A stretch of 64,000 bases of DNA, taken from Circinella umbellata (taxonomy: Eukaryota > Mucoromycota > Mucoromycetes > Mucorales > Lichtheimiaceae). Positions 60,949 through 64,000 of the stretch are shown here, in pieces. Location: positions 248,001 to 312,000 of the forward strand of contig JAIWNF010000045.1 in the NCBI GenBank assembly GCA_025093555.1, written 5' to 3'. Under the pieces are notes generated by a model. It had not been told where the DNA came from. It saw only the letters and a list, made by a program, of their open reading frames with translations, and did not search any database. The translations under genes were made by a program, and so were the position numbers. Each line of letters opens with the position of its first letter. Position 1 is the stretch's first letter.

Positions 60949-61607
60949 ACAACAATACTACTTTTAATTTGCTTCTTCATTAACAATCAAAAAAAAAATA
61001 TCATGTATACCTCTCTTTCTTTTTTCTCACACTTTTTTTTTTTCACATAAACAAAACAACTTACATATACATACATAATTTACTCCCTATTTTGTTGTTG
61101 TTTTATCAACAGCAACAGGATCTTTTGAAATCAAATTGATTACAAAAACATGAAATTTCTTTAATATTATTTTTTTATCATGTATTTATTATTCGAACAC
61201 CCTTTTTTTTTTCTTTTATATTTTATATTTTAAATAAATCATTTGTAAATACACTCTATTTTATCTTTTTTCCTTCAAAATACAAAATTATACAGTAACA
61301 AAAAGAGGATGGAAAAGGTTTTTTTTTTTTCGGAAGGTGAAAAAATAGTGTACTACACAACAAGCTGAAAAAAAAAAAGGGACGTGATTGAGTTCGATGG
61401 TACAACATATCAATCAAAATAAAACGCGTCCATGCTTTTTTTTTTTTTTGCATCTGATGTTTATGTCAATATAAAAATAACCACGGACTTCATTACTTGT
61501 AAAAAACCATAAATACTTTTCTTTTTCCCACTCTTAAACTCTTTCTTCTTCCTTCTCTTCTATTTCTTTTTCTTTTCTTTTTTTTTCCTTAAAAAAAACC
61601 TTGGGTT
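60949..61607. other. Intergenic before channel gene
   Basis: AT-rich with several T tracts and a CT-rich leader at about 61520-61590. No gene seen. Confidence 0.55.
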
Positions 61608-64000
61608 ATGACTACTGAAGATCAACAAGAAGGTAATGGTAAACACCATGAACAACCTACTGAACGTACTGGGTTGCTAGGTAATGGTAATGGTAATTCT
61701 ACTACGGGAAACTATTCATCAAGCGCGTCACCTCCATTGGTTGCTGTTGTTGATATTCCTGCATCTTCTTCGGAAGGTACCCCTGTGGTCCCGAGTTATC
61801 TTTTAACAACCACTGTTCGTAAAGTGGTAAAACAACATCGCAAGGCTGAACTTATTATCAAAATTCAAGAAGAACAAATTCGATATGCTCAACGTTACCC
61901 TGCTCTTGCTCCTGTTCCTGCTCCTGCTCCTGGTAACAACAAAAAGATAATAAGACCCAGACGTGGTAGTACTACAAGCAGTAGTTCATCCTCAAGTAGT
62001 AGTAGTGATGATGATACTGGAAAAAGTACCATGAGTCTCAGAAAAAGAGATATTATTAAAAATGCATTGAAATCTGCCAAAGAGCAATGGAAAGATGAAC
62101 ATGGTTGGTCAAGTTCTACATCTTTACTTCAACAACATCCACATCTTCTTCATGGTCATCATCATGGTGGATCCTCTTCTTCTTTATCTCAAAAGAAGAA
62201 AACCGAACAACAACACAGTCAAAAGAATGAAGAAGAGGAAGAAGAAGAAGAAGAAGGAGATGCCCAAGTACCTACAACAACAACTGATACCCTTCCCGCG
62301 GGTCCTTTACCAATTAATCCTGCTCAACGATTGACATTACCACCTATTGAACAAGATATTTGGAAAGTAGCTAAACATGCTTCCGTTTGTACATTGATTG
62401 CTATGAGTAAAAAAGATGAAACAGAAAAATTGGCGTTGACAACCTTGGAATATGGTATGAAAGCTTCTTCGGGCACTTCATTGGTGCTCCGAGAATTACT
62501 TCTCCGGCCTTGGATTAACAATCAATCAGGTAAGAAAAAAAAAATAAAATACAAATATAAATATAAATATAAATATAAATAAACAAATAGAGTGTTTTTT
62601 TTTGTTTTGATATATTTTTGCATGTAATACGCCTCTTTTTCTATATGTATTAATAATATATACATGACTAACTAAACCCATGATAACAATCTCAATTGGG
62701 TATATTTTATTTAAAAAAAATGTATAGCGTTGGAATGGGCAATTACCAATGATTGTCAAACCTTTCTTTCGGATGCTCGAGTTCAAAGTGTAGTTGATGA
62801 TGCATGGAAATTTTATGGCCCGACGGATTGGCAAGAAGTACCCGATCATCCGTTTTCCGTTTGGAAAAAACCAAATAATAACAATGTCATTAGTTCATCT
62901 AATTTTTTGGTGGATTATCTTGCACGATGGGCAGCACCACGTTATCAAGCATATGTAGGACTTGTTTGTGGCTTGATTTATCTTGGTTTACATCTTGCTA
63001 CTGTTTCCAATAAGGATTATTTTAATACATATCCCTATGATTTCGAATATGCATATTATGCTTTTGTTTGTTCCGATCTAGTTCTCGAACTATACAAGGT
63101 ATTTTAACCACTTACTTTTTTCATTTTTATTTTTGTTATTGTTACACATTTTAGTAGTTTATGTATACACACACACACACACACACACACACGTACATAC
63201 ATATACACACATACCAACCTACATACCTACATACAACTACTCTAATATAAGTGTATATATATATATAACAAACTGATCTCATGTGATTTAAAAAGATTTT
63301 GTTACAACCGGTCCAGGCTGTCAAGCGCCCATCTACTTACCTTTCTTTGGTTACCGCCGCGTTTTTATTTACTTCCTTAACTTTACGTTTGGTAGCGTTT
63401 TATAAAACCAATAATAGTTTGGAACAACAACAAACTCTTTTAACATTCTCATATGATTTCCTTGTTTGGGCTACTCCTTTAATGATCTTCCGTATTGCTT
63501 TATGGGCAGATAATTTATGTTGGCAAATAGCTAAAGCGCGTCATCTTGTAAGTCAATGTATTGTGGGTGCTCTTTGGGTAGTCAATCTTGGTATTATAAC
63601 TCTTGTTGCTTTTTGGATTGGTCTTTCTGCACTACAACGTGATGATATGGATTGTTTGACCATGTTACGTCATTTAGCTCTTGGCGCTCTTCAGTAAGTT
63701 TTGTTCACTTTTAATTTTTTTTTTCATTAACCTGCCTAAAAAGAAAAAAGAAAACTAATCCTATCTATTATAATAAAATTTATAGTTCGCCTGAAATTAG
63801 TGATACTTTATATTATCAACCATTAGCAGCAGGTGTCATGCTATTTGTTTATCTTTTCTTAATCATTGTTATTAATGGTACCTTATTCACAGCCTCATTC
63901 TTGACTACTATGTTGACAATTTACCCACGTATCGATAGTGTACGTCGTATATTCTTAACAAGTCGATGTGCAAAGCAATCTACATTTGGTGTGTTTATTG
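61608..64000 (+). CDS. YVC1/TRPY-like ion channel (3' part beyond window)
   Basis: Exons are 61608-62529, 62728-63098, 63296-63693, and from 63786 to the window edge. The first 220 or so residues are disordered (Ser, His, poly-Glu). Then comes an N-terminal domain with IEQDIWKVAKHASVCTLIAM and SSGTSLVLRELLLRPWIN, a PFSVWKKP stretch, and the start of the membrane domain. Membrane segments include YQAYVGLVCGLIYLGLHLAT, YAFVCSDLVLELYKIL, SLVTAAFLFTSLTLRLVAFY, YDFLVWATPLMIFRIALW, VVNLGIITLVAFWIGLSAL and GVMLFVYLFLIIVINGTLF. The order and the PRYQ motif before the first segment fit fungal TRP-like vacuolar calcium channels of the YVC1 kind. The family call is by pattern and memory, and the pore and C terminus are outside the window. 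Confidence 0.68.
63167..63192. repeat. (AC)n microsatellite in an intron
   Basis: Uninterrupted AC units in intron 2 of the YVC1-like gene. Confidence 0.95.

Overview
The window is nuclear DNA of a filamentous fungus, most likely an early-diverging one (Mucoromycota, Mucorales-like); I cannot name the genus. The base composition is AT-rich, with long A/T tracts. Nearly every gene is split by short GT...AG introns. The gene set includes an EHD-type dynamin-like ATPase, secreted lyases resembling family PL14, a TRP-like channel and poly-Asn/poly-Gln proteins. A complete U2 snRNA gene is present. There is no bacterial, viral or plasmid backbone and no CRISPR array.

Layout. 1-5.2 kb: KTI12 (partial, minus), an arrestin-domain trafficking adaptor with a C-terminal PPEY motif, and a homeodomain factor. 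5.2-9.0 kb: gene-poor. 9.0-18.8 kb: cyclophilin A, an HDHD2-type HAD phosphatase, the dynactin p150-Glued subunit, and the arginine-pathway carbamoyl-phosphate synthase small subunit (CPA1, minus). 22.5-28.8 kb: two intact PL14-like secreted lyase genes flanking two decayed copies. 28.8-35.5 kb: gene-poor, with a small unknown protein, a stand-alone WWE-domain protein and a coding remnant. 35.5-42.3 kb: TAF13, PEX2 and an EF-hand MscS channel. 46.2-53.9 kb: a spartin/senescence-domain protein, a stand-alone cytochrome b5 domain, an acyl-CoA dehydrogenase with an N-terminal cytochrome b5 domain, and a zinc-ribbon plus double HMG-box protein. 54.5-64 kb: U2 snRNA, EHD ATPase, YIPF6-like Golgi protein, F-box protein and a YVC1-like channel running off the right edge.

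The genes are mostly unrelated housekeeping functions and there is no operon logic. The most informative find is upstream of CPA1. A 25-codon upstream ORF matches the arginine attenuator peptide (AAP) of ascomycete arg-2/CPA1 at the key positions (S10, D12, Y13, D16, L18, W19, A21). Here it is interrupted by a 115-nt intron after codon 17, so only the spliced leader encodes the peptide. Its stop codon lies 3 nt before the CPA1 start. Second is a recent partial duplication of the cytochrome-b5 end of the acyl-CoA dehydrogenase gene; in a 48-codon core the two copies differ only at synonymous sites. Third is the lyase cluster with its gene graveyard.

Exon coordinates were worked out by hand from splice consensus, reading frame and protein family. 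They may be off by a base or an exon where the family is poorly known.
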